From: an uncultured Vampirovibrio sp.
GTDB lineage: Bacteria > Cyanobacteriota > Vampirovibrionia > Gastranaerophilales > Gastranaerophilaceae
NCBI GenBank assembly: GCA_910579975.1
Contig: CAJTWU010000035.1
Coordinates: forward strand, 1 to 17,006
Direction: 5' to 3'
Length of the DNA: 17,006 bases
Shown here: one piece after another, positions 1 through 6,759 of the stretch
Layout: each line of letters starts with the position of its first letter
How positions within the stretch are numbered: position 1 is the stretch's first letter
Position numbers and translations under genes: made by a program
The notes under the pieces: model-generated
Seen by the model: only the letters and a program-made list of their open reading frames with translations
Database searches by the model: none
What the model was told of the DNA's origin: nothing

Positions 1-812
1 AAGCAAGAAAACCAAAAGACTGTGCTATCTTAGCAGAGGCTGATGGTACTGCTGAAATTGAAATTGAAGATGATGTACCTAGATTATTCTTGGTAACAAA
101 TGAAGGTTCAAGATCTGAAATTAAGTTTGCAATTGATGCAAGTATTGTGGTTCAAAACAAACAAAAAATCAAAAAAGGTCAACCATTAACAAGCGGTCCT
201 TTGAACCCACACGATGTTATCAGACTTTGCGGACCAGAAGAAGCTCAGCAGTATTTAGTAGATGAAGTTCAACGTGTATACCGTTCACAAGGTGTAGAAA
301 TTGCGGATAAACACATTGAAATTATCGTTCGTCAGATGACTAAGAAAGTTCGTATTGTTGATTCTGGTGATACAAACTTGTTACCTGGTGAACTTGTAGA
401 ACTTCAAACATTTGAAAATGAAAATAAGGCTGTTAAAGAACATGATGGTGCAGAAGCAACTTGTGAATATATGTTATTAGGTATTACAAAAGCTTCATTG
501 AACACTGAATCATTTATTTCAGCTGCTTCATTCCAGGAAACTACAAGAATTCTTACTGAAGCTGCAGTTGACGGTAAGAAAGACTTATTAAGAGGTTTGA
601 AAGAAAACGTTATTATTGGTCGTCTTATCCCTGCTGGTACAGGTTTCCACCACTTGTCTAACGCTAATGAAGAACGCGATAGAGAAGCTCAAAAGAGAGC
701 TGCTCAACGCAATCAGGCAAGAAAACCTTCTGCAATCTTAGAAGAGATTGAAGGAATGTTTGGTTCTCCTGAACTTGTTGGCGGTAGCGAAGCTTCAACA
801 GAAGAAGAATAG
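1..812 (+). CDS. rpoC: RNA polymerase beta' subunit, C-terminal part (partial at the left edge)
   Basis: This is the C-terminal 269 residues of the beta' subunit (catalytic core of RNA polymerase). The reading frame is open from base 3 through the window edge, so the gene starts upstream; an internal TTG at 90 is not the start. The segment LNTESFISAASFQETT, followed by LRGLKENVIIGRLIPAGTGF, is the conserved C-terminal jaw/clamp region of beta'. The final 55 or so residues form a charged, poorly conserved tail ending in acidic residues (STEEE). The wording SLNTESFIS...ENVIIGRLIPAGTGF is closer, from memory, to cyanobacterial RpoC2 than to Bacillus-type RpoC. Cyanobacteria split this subunit into rpoC1 and rpoC2; whether it is split here cannot be seen. 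A strong terminator follows 21 bases after the stop, so this is the end of the rpoB-rpoC operon. Confidence 0.97.
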   Translation, partial: ARKPKDCAILAEADGTAEIEIEDDVPRLFLVTNEGSRSEIKFAIDASIVVQNKQKIKKGQPLTSGPLNPHDVIRLCGPEEAQQYLVDEVQRVYRSQGVEIADKHIEIIVRQMTKKVRIVDSGDTNLLPGELVELQTFENENKAVKEHDGAEATCEYMLLGITKASLNTESFISAASFQETTRILTEAAVDGKKDLLRGLKENVIIGRLIPAGTGFHHLSNANEERDREAQKRAAQRNQARKPSAILEEIEGMFGSPELVGGSEASTEEE

Positions 813-833
813 GATATTAAGAGACAATATGGA

Positions 834-870
834 GACCCTTTGTGAGAATAATCTCACAAGGGGTCTTTTT
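834..870 (+). terminator. Intrinsic terminator of the rpoBC operon
   Basis: A 14-bp stem (834-847 with 852-865) contains one G-U wobble and closes an ATAA loop. Five T's follow directly (866-870). It lies just after the rpoC stop and ends the operon. Confidence 0.93.
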
Positions 871-926
871 ATATGGCAAATTATTTTTTTAGGGGTTTTA
901 TAGTAAAAAAAAGGAGAAAATATATA

Positions 927-1313
927 ATGGAAATTCAAAGAACCAACAATTGCCTGTCTTTTAATGCAAAATTCAAAAACAATAAAGCTTTTCAGGAAGT
1001 TGTTCAGTATGCTGTGGATAATAATTGTTTAAGAACACTTGATTCTGCATTGAACAATTTGAGAAAAGCAGATGATTGTACAATTACCATAACACATGGT
1101 TTGGATAATAAAGGTACAATATTTTCAACATTTTTGAATGGCAGAAGATCAGTTTCAAATCCAGTTGCAGAAGCAAAGTCACCTGCAGAGGTATCATTAG
1201 ATGGAATTTTGGAATTAAGTTGGCTTGGCAGAAAATTTAAATCTTTAGTAGGAACATCACAACCTCAACAGAATATTACGAAAGAAAGTATACTTAAAGA
1301 ATATACTGTTTAA
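927..1313 (+). CDS. Small hypothetical protein of unknown function (orphan, SFNAKF opening)
   Basis: I do not recognise this 128-residue protein. The start chosen is ATG 927, preceded by AAAGGAGAAAATATATA; an upstream in-frame ATG at 873 sits next to the rpoC terminator and would add only 18 low-complexity residues. There is no signal peptide and no membrane segment. The order looks alpha/beta: a helix at about residues 18-48 (KAFQEVV...LNNLRKAD), beta strands at about 50-73 (CTITITHGL, then GTIFSTFLNG), then a helix-like end. Codon use resembles the neighbours. It lies alone between the rpoC terminator and the next gene; a possible -10 (TATAGT, 899-904) lies 22 bases before the start. The opening N-x-L-S-F-N-A-K-F recalls short proteins I associate with gut Melainabacteria, but I cannot verify that. 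It is probably a real, lineage-restricted gene because of its strong ribosome binding site. Confidence 0.72.
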   Translation: MEIQRTNNCLSFNAKFKNNKAFQEVVQYAVDNNCLRTLDSALNNLRKADDCTITITHGLDNKGTIFSTFLNGRRSVSNPVAEAKSPAEVSLDGILELSWLGRKFKSLVGTSQPQQNITKESILKEYTV

Positions 1314-1347
1314 ATAGGTGTAGTAGCTTGTTGTAAAAATCCGAAAC

Positions 1348-1376
1348 TTGATTTACCCCCTTGTTTAGTGTATCGT
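1348..1376 (+). promoter_or_regulatory. Possible promoter for the FAD-dependent dehydrogenase gene
   Basis: TTGATT (1348-1353), a 17-base spacer and TATCGT (1371-1376) lie 34 bases before the start. Both elements are 4/6 matches to the sigma-70 consensus, so this is only a candidate. Confidence 0.28.
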
Positions 1377-1410
1377 AAATAAGTAATAGCGAATTCAAGG
1401 AGTATTGGGT

Positions 1411-2787
1411 ATGTATAATGTTGCGATTATCGGGGCTGGTCCCGCGGGGATTTTTTCTGCGCTTGAAATTGTTAAACTTCGTCCTGATTGGAATGTTGTT
1501 TTGATTGAAAAAGGGCAAAAGATTGAAAAAAGAATTTGTCCGATTAGAAATGGTTCACCTAAATGTGTTAACTGCAAGCGTTGCGGTCTTCTTTGCGGTT
1601 GGGGCGGAGCCGGAGCTTTTTCTGATGGTAAATTAACTCTGACTCCTGATGTTGGCGGTCATCTTGTTGATTATATGACAAGGGAAAAAGTTGAAGAATA
1701 TATTAAATATGCGGATGATTTATACCTTGAACACGGTGCAACTGATGAAGTATTTGGCACAGATATGGAAGTTTTTCGTGAGATTGAAAGACAAGCGGCG
1801 TTAGCTGAACTTAAGCTTGTTCATTCTCCTGTTAGACATCTTGGTACAGAAAGAAGTCTTGATGTTTTAAAACATATGCAAGATTATTTGGATGATAAAA
1901 TTACTATTTTAAATAATGTTGCAGCTCAAAGTTTAATTGTTGAATGTGAACAAGTGAAGGGTATTGTTCTTGACAATGGTGAGACAATAAGAGCTGAATA
2001 CACTATTATTGCTCCCGGTCGTGAAGGTGCGGATTGGTTAACGCAAGAATTTGCAAAAAATAAGATTGGGATGGTAAATAATGCTGTTGATGTAGGTGTT
2101 CGTGTCGAGCTTCCTGCTCCTGTATTTGAGCCGTTAACAGATAAATTATATGAATCAAAATTAGTTTATTATTCTCCAACATTTGGTGATGCTGTACGTA
2201 CATTCTGTATGAACCCTAATGGGGAAGTTGTTCAGGAAAATTATAATGGTATTGCTACTGTTAATGGTCATAGTTATGCTAATATCAAGACTAAGAATAC
2301 AAACTTTGCTCTTCTTGTAAGTGAAAAGTTTACAGAACCGTTTAAAGAACCAATTGCTTATGGTCAACATATTGCAAGTCTTGCTAATATGCTTGCCGGT
2401 GGTATTCTAGTTCAGAGATTTGGTGATTTATTAGAAGGACGTCGTTCTACTCCTGAAAGAATTAAATCAAGCATAATTGAGCCAACTTTAACCTGTGCAA
2501 CCCCGGGTGATTTGAGTCTGGTAATTCCATATAGACAAATGAAAAGTATTATTGAAATGTTATTTGCACTTGATAAGATTGCTCCAGGAACTGCTTCAAG
2601 ATATACTCTTCTTTATGGTATTGAGGTTAAATTCTACTCTGCAAGAGTTAAATTGACTAACGAACTGGAAACAGAAGGAGTTAAAAATTTGTTTGCAATT
2701 GGTGATGGTGCCGGTGTAACAAGAGGATTAATTCAAGCTTCTGCATCAGGTGTATATGTTGCTCAAACAATTTGTGCCAGAGGATAG
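1411..2787 (+). CDS. FAD-dependent dehydrogenase / NAD(P)/FAD oxidoreductase, COG2509 type
   Basis: This is a flavoprotein of 458 residues. The N-terminal dinucleotide-binding motif GAGPAG (residues 8-13) heads a Rossmann beta-alpha-beta unit that ends in an acidic residue (LIEKG, Glu33). The segment GWGGAGAFSDGKL (about 63-75) and the C-terminal FAIGDGAGVTRGLIQA, which closes the FAD site, match the COG2509 group of uncharacterised FAD dehydrogenases. Just before the GGAGAFSDGK segment there are five cysteines in 20 residues (Cys43, 52, 55, 58, 62), including CxxCxxC. The substrate is unknown. ATG 1411 is chosen because AAGGAG lies 8 bases upstream; the TTG at 1405 would be only 2 bases from it. 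The gene is followed by fba after 66 bases without a visible terminator, so the two may be partly cotranscribed. The family call is fairly sure; the physiological role is not known. Confidence 0.88.
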   Translation: MYNVAIIGAGPAGIFSALEIVKLRPDWNVVLIEKGQKIEKRICPIRNGSPKCVNCKRCGLLCGWGGAGAFSDGKLTLTPDVGGHLVDYMTREKVEEYIKYADDLYLEHGATDEVFGTDMEVFREIERQAALAELKLVHSPVRHLGTERSLDVLKHMQDYLDDKITILNNVAAQSLIVECEQVKGIVLDNGETIRAEYTIIAPGREGADWLTQEFAKNKIGMVNNAVDVGVRVELPAPVFEPLTDKLYESKLVYYSPTFGDAVRTFCMNPNGEVVQENYNGIATVNGHSYANIKTKNTNFALLVSEKFTEPFKEPIAYGQHIASLANMLAGGILVQRFGDLLEGRRSTPERIKSSIIEPTLTCATPGDLSLVIPYRQMKSIIEMLFALDKIAPGTASRYTLLYGIEVKFYSARVKLTNELETEGVKNLFAIGDGAGVTRGLIQASASGVYVAQTICARG

Positions 2788-2794
2788 ATAATAC

Positions 2795-2821
2795 TTGAAA
2801 TTCTCTTATTTTTGTTATACT
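2795..2821 (+). promoter_or_regulatory. Possible fba promoter
   Basis: TTGAAA (2795-2800) and TATACT (2816-2821) are each 5/6 matches to consensus, but the spacer is only 15 bases. They lie 32 bases before the fba start. Confidence 0.3.
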
Positions 2822-2853
2822 TTTATCTATGTAATATAGAAGGAGAACTCAAG

Positions 2854-3813
2854 ATGAGTGAAAGAAAATTAGTTGGAACACAAGAAATGTTCAAAAAAGC
2901 GCTTGAAGGCGGATATGCTATTGGTGCTTACAATGTAAACAACATGGAAATTTTACAAGCTATTGCAGAAGCTGCTGAAGAAACAAGATCACCTATTATT
3001 CTTCAGGTTTCAGCAGGTGCTAGAAAATATGCTAACCAAACTTACCTTGTAAAATTGGTTGAAGCAGCTTTGGCTACTACTACAGTGCCTATCGCTTTAC
3101 ACTTAGACCATGGTGCAGACTTTGAAATTTGTAAAGCTTGTATCGACGGCGGTTTCTCTTCTGTTATGATTGATGGAAGCAGATTCTCATTTGAAGAAAA
3201 CGTAGCAGTTACTAAGAAAGTTGTTGAATATGCTCACGAAAGAGGAGTTTCGGTTGAAGCTGAACTTGGAAAACTTGCTGGTGTAGAAGATGACGTTAAA
3301 GTTGATGCTAAAGATGCAAAATACACTAATGTTAAAGAAGCTGTTGAATTTGTTAAACAAACAGGCTGTGATTCATTAGCAATTGCTATTGGTACTTCAC
3401 ATGGTGCTTACAAATTTGCCGGCGAAGCTAAATTAGACTTCGATAGACTTAAAGAAATTAAAGATGCGCTTAAAGAAGCTGGATTTGGTGATTATCCAAT
3501 CGTTCTTCATGGTTCATCTTCAGTTCCTGCTGAATTTGTTGCAAAATGTAATAAATTTGGCGGTAACTTGCCAAATGCTCAAGGTGTTCCAGAAGATATG
3601 CTTAACTATGCTTCTAAACACGGTGTTGCTAAAATTAACATTGATACAGACTTACGTTTAGCAATGACTTCTACAATCAGAGAATTCTTTGTAGAACATC
3701 CTGAAAAATTTGACCCTCGTGAATACATGGGACCGGGAAGAACTGCTGTAAAAGAAATGGTTATTCACAAAATGAGAGACGTTCTTGGTACAGCTGGTCA
3801 CGCAGACGACTAA
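2854..3813 (+). CDS. fba: Fructose-bisphosphate aldolase, class II
   Basis: This zinc-dependent aldolase of glycolysis and gluconeogenesis interconverts fructose-1,6-bisphosphate with dihydroxyacetone phosphate and glyceraldehyde-3-phosphate. The 319-residue protein is full length for the class IIB group. It has the HLDHG motif (Asp85 catalytic, His86 metal), VEAELG (about 134-139), the GTSHGAYKF loop with His183 (metal/phosphate site), VLHGSSSVP with His219 (metal), and KINIDTDLR, which binds substrate phosphate. ATG 2854 is chosen because AAGGAGAA stands 8 bases upstream; an extension to 2812 would add a hydrophobic stretch encoded by the promoter region. A tagatose-bisphosphate or related ketose-bisphosphate aldolase is possible in the same fold, but the general pattern and single-copy housekeeping context favour Fba. 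A terminator follows directly. Confidence 0.95.
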   Translation: MSERKLVGTQEMFKKALEGGYAIGAYNVNNMEILQAIAEAAEETRSPIILQVSAGARKYANQTYLVKLVEAALATTTVPIALHLDHGADFEICKACIDGGFSSVMIDGSRFSFEENVAVTKKVVEYAHERGVSVEAELGKLAGVEDDVKVDAKDAKYTNVKEAVEFVKQTGCDSLAIAIGTSHGAYKFAGEAKLDFDRLKEIKDALKEAGFGDYPIVLHGSSSVPAEFVAKCNKFGGNLPNAQGVPEDMLNYASKHGVAKINIDTDLRLAMTSTIREFFVEHPEKFDPREYMGPGRTAVKEMVIHKMRDVLGTAGHADD

Positions 3814-3821
3814 TAATTTGT

Positions 3822-3853
3822 AAAGGTTGGATGCATTGCATTCAACCTTTTTT
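3822..3853 (+). terminator. Intrinsic terminator after fba
   Basis: A 13-bp stem (3822-3834 with 3838-3850) has one G-U wobble and a 3-base ATT loop. A run of six T's spans 3848-3853. It lies 8 bases after the fba stop and only about 20 bases before the next start codon, so it may act as an attenuator for the downstream array. Confidence 0.9.
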
Positions 3854-3872
3854 AATAGGGGAGAGATTTAGT

Positions 3873-5504
3873 TTGAAAAAGTTTATATTATCACATCCTG
3901 ATATTTTTACAGTTTTAGGACTTGGTATATTATTTTATGTGATATTCTTCCATGGTATTGGAACTTATGCTTTGATGGATGTAGATGAGTCCAGATATGT
4001 GCTTATGGCGCGTGATATGTTTCATTCAAAGGATTTTTTGACACTTTATTTAAACGGTGAATATTTTTTTGAGAAACCTCCTCTATATTTCTGGGGTGAG
4101 TGTTTGTCTTTTGCCCTTTTTGGTAAAGTAAATGAATTTACCGCAAGGTTTCCTGTAGCTTTATACGGAGCTTCTTGTTGCTATTTGCTATATTTTATGG
4201 GTAAGAAGATTGTATCACGTCTTTATGGGGTAGTGGCGGCTCTTATATTGGCTACAAGTTTGGAATTTGTTATTTTAGCTAAATTTGCAATTCTGGATAT
4301 CGTGGTATCTACATGTATTGCTTTTTCACTCTGTTTTGGGCTTTGTGTTTACTTTTGTCGTGAAAGTCATAAAAAATACTTTTGGTGGTTATTTTATATT
4401 TTTTCCGGTTTAGCAGTTATGGCAAAAGGAATTCCTGGGTTTATTGTTCCTTTTGGCTCTATGTTTTTTGTTTCTATTGCTTCTAAAAAATTAAAAGAAG
4501 TATTTAAGCCGCAATATTTTATTGTTGGTATGATTTTATTTCTTTTAATTGTTATGCCATGGCATATTATAATGTTTAAGATGTATAATCCTCTTTTTTG
4601 GAATGAATATATAATAAAACATCATCTTGCAAGATTTATGGGTTCAGAAGTTATAAATAGAGAACAACCATTTTATTTTTATTTTCTAACTATTTTGTGG
4701 GGATTTTTTCCATGGATTGTATCATGTCTTCCTGTGTGGATAAAAAATATTAAAATGATAAGGTTTAATTGTAATATTGGGAATGAACCTTACAGAGCAT
4801 TGCTTTACAATGTTATTATAGCTTTATTTATAATGTTGTTTTTCTCATCATCCGGTACAAAATTAATAACTTATATTTTACCAATCTATTGCGCTTTAGC
4901 TTTCTTAGGTGCTTATGTGTGGACAGATTATATTCAGCATAAGGCAAATGAAAAATTGATGAATATATGCAATTATGTTCTCGGTGGATTATTTATCTTA
5001 ACGAGTATTACAGGTATTTTAACTCCATTATATTTACCTGAACAGCTTCTTAGCGATATATCAAGTGTAAAAGTATTTTGTATCTTATCATCATTTGCAG
5101 TTGGCTTAGCGATTATATTATTCACTAAGAAAAGATTTTATGCTGCTGTATTTGCATCAATTGTAGTGTTTATGGCAATATTTTCAGCGCATGCAACAGA
5201 AAAGTTTTTTGAAATCGATTATAAATTTGGACAAGATGATTTAATGAATTTTGCTCAATATGCAAAGGAAAATAATTATTCTTTAACTACATTTAGTTTT
5301 GGACATAAATATTCACTTATTTATTATAGTGGACAGCCGGTGAACTTTGCACCAAAAGCAGCGCCTGAGGATTTACCAAAAGCTCTTGATGTGGAAAAAA
5401 ATCTTGTAATTATGCGTATAAAAGAAATGAATAAACTAAAACATAAAAACTTTGATATAATAAAACAAGGAAGAAAATTTGCTTTAATTGAAGAAAGGGA
5501 ATAG
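3873..5504 (+). CDS. ArnT/PMT-family integral membrane glycosyltransferase (GT83-like)
   Basis: This multi-pass protein (543 residues) of the PMT/ArnT fold uses polyprenyl-phosphate-linked sugars and adds them on the outer face of the inner membrane. After the first membrane helix (about 11-28) comes the conserved external loop with DVDESRY (36-42), which holds the acidic catalytic pair, then EKPPLYFW (67-74). Around ten further hydrophobic helices follow, and the last 90 or so residues are a soluble domain. In characterised ArnT the acceptor is lipid A and the donor undecaprenyl-phosphate aminoarabinose; here the sugar is unknown. The start is TTG 3873, preceded by GGGGAGAG at 7 bases; the longer frame from ATG 3831 begins inside the fba terminator. 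waaA follows with one intervening base, which supports a role in LPS or another envelope glycan. Family sure, substrate not. Confidence 0.88.
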   Translation: MKKFILSHPDIFTVLGLGILFYVIFFHGIGTYALMDVDESRYVLMARDMFHSKDFLTLYLNGEYFFEKPPLYFWGECLSFALFGKVNEFTARFPVALYGASCCYLLYFMGKKIVSRLYGVVAALILATSLEFVILAKFAILDIVVSTCIAFSLCFGLCVYFCRESHKKYFWWLFYIFSGLAVMAKGIPGFIVPFGSMFFVSIASKKLKEVFKPQYFIVGMILFLLIVMPWHIIMFKMYNPLFWNEYIIKHHLARFMGSEVINREQPFYFYFLTILWGFFPWIVSCLPVWIKNIKMIRFNCNIGNEPYRALLYNVIIALFIMLFFSSSGTKLITYILPIYCALAFLGAYVWTDYIQHKANEKLMNICNYVLGGLFILTSITGILTPLYLPEQLLSDISSVKVFCILSSFAVGLAIILFTKKRFYAAVFASIVVFMAIFSAHATEKFFEIDYKFGQDDLMNFAQYAKENNYSLTTFSFGHKYSLIYYSGQPVNFAPKAAPEDLPKALDVEKNLVIMRIKEMNKLKHKNFDIIKQGRKFALIEERE

Positions 5505-5505
5505 C

Positions 5506-6747
5506 GTGTATCAGTTTTTTAGTGATTTAATGTTTTATATAATTAAACCAATTGCTTCTATAAGTATGAAAAGAAGAGGCTATGTCCAAGAAGCTATTGA
5601 TAGAAAATGTGGAATTATATCTGAAGACGGGTTTTCTAAGGATGATAATGTAATTATGTTTCACGGGGTGTCTGTGGGTGAGGCGGTTGCTTTAGAGAAT
5701 ATTGTAAAAGCCGTAAGAAATCAATTCTCACAAAATAAAATTGTTGTTACAACAGGGACTCATACCGGACAAGATATTGCTAAGAAGAAGTTAGGCGATA
5801 CAGCGGACTTAATTACTTATTTCCCGGCAGATTTTCCAAGATGTATAAGAAAATTTTTAGATAAAGTAAATCCAAGAGTTGTTTTTATAGCTGAAACCGA
5901 GATTTGGCCTAATTTTGCTATGGAATGCAAAAAGCGCGGGATAAATCTTTATATTATTAATGGAAGGATTTCAGATTCAACTTTTAAATCTTATAACGCT
6001 TTGAAATTAATTTTTAAATATTTTTTAAGTTTTTATACAGGTATATTTACTCAATCAGAGGATGATAATAATAAGTTTTTAACAATTGGAGCGAATCCGG
6101 ATACAACAAAGAAAATGGGCAATCTTAAGTTTGATGTAAAAAAACCTGAAGGATTAAGTTTTAATAAAAATGAAGCGCGTGTGCTTTTAGCCGGTTCTAC
6201 ACATCAAGGTGAAGATGAAATAGTACTAAATGTGTTTAAAAGATTAAAAGAAAAACATTCTGACTTAAAGCTTATACTTGCACCGAGACATTTAACCAGA
6301 ACAGAAGAGGTTAAAGAGTTAATTGCAGAAACAGGTTTTGCTTTTGATTTGCGTTCAAATAATCGTGATAATTTACTTGGGATTGATATTTTGCAGCTTG
6401 ATACACTTGGTGAACTTGGCAAAATGTATGAGCATGCTGATATATCTTTCATTGGAGGAAGTTTTAATAAAACAGGCGGACATAATCCATTAGAGTCAAT
6501 TGTTTGGGATAAGCCTGTTATATCCGGTCCTTCTACGCATAATTTCAAAGATATTTATTCTATTATTAAAAATGCTAAAGCCGGTTTTGTAGTTAATAAC
6601 GAAAATGAATTTTTTGAAACAGCAGATAAAATGCTTTCAGATAAAGAGTTTTATGCTTATACTGTTAATGCTGGCAAGCAAGTTTTTGCTGAGCAGCAAG
6701 GAGCTTTAGATTTCGTAATAAATGTATTAAAAGCGGTAACTATGTGA
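5506..6747 (+). CDS. waaA: 3-deoxy-D-manno-octulosonic acid (Kdo) transferase
   Basis: WaaA (KdtA) transfers Kdo from CMP-Kdo to the lipid A precursor at the cytoplasmic face of the inner membrane. The 413-residue protein has a hydrophobic N-terminal anchor, then FHGVSVGEA with the catalytic Glu59, and the GT-B (GT30) landmarks FIAETEIWPN, LAGSTHQGEDE, LAPRHL, SFIGGSFNKTGGHNPLE and SGPSTHNFKDI. All are typical of the family and the length is normal. The start chosen is GTG 5506 with AAAGGGA about 6 bases upstream; the TTG at 5488 overlaps the previous gene and has no better site. It starts one base after the ArnT-like stop, so translation is probably coupled. Its presence shows an outer membrane with Kdo-containing lipid A. 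Whether it adds one or two Kdo residues cannot be told. Confidence 0.95.
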   Translation: MYQFFSDLMFYIIKPIASISMKRRGYVQEAIDRKCGIISEDGFSKDDNVIMFHGVSVGEAVALENIVKAVRNQFSQNKIVVTTGTHTGQDIAKKKLGDTADLITYFPADFPRCIRKFLDKVNPRVVFIAETEIWPNFAMECKKRGINLYIINGRISDSTFKSYNALKLIFKYFLSFYTGIFTQSEDDNNKFLTIGANPDTTKKMGNLKFDVKKPEGLSFNKNEARVLLAGSTHQGEDEIVLNVFKRLKEKHSDLKLILAPRHLTRTEEVKELIAETGFAFDLRSNNRDNLLGIDILQLDTLGELGKMYEHADISFIGGSFNKTGGHNPLESIVWDKPVISGPSTHNFKDIYSIIKNAKAGFVVNNENEFFETADKMLSDKEFYAYTVNAGKQVFAEQQGALDFVINVLKAVTM

Positions 6748-6759
6748 TAACATAATCTT

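Noticed and set aside
873..926. ATG 873 as start of the orphan gene
   Set aside because: It is directly after the rpoC terminator T-run and has no ribosome binding site; ATG 927 has AAGGAG.
3831..3872. ATG 3831 as start of the ArnT-like gene
   Set aside because: It lies inside the fba terminator stem and has no ribosome binding site; TTG 3873 has GGGGAGAG at 7 bases and begins at the expected membrane helix.
6204..6548. Open frame on the - strand inside waaA
   Set aside because: It is antisense to conserved Kdo transferase motifs and looks like a codon-bias shadow.
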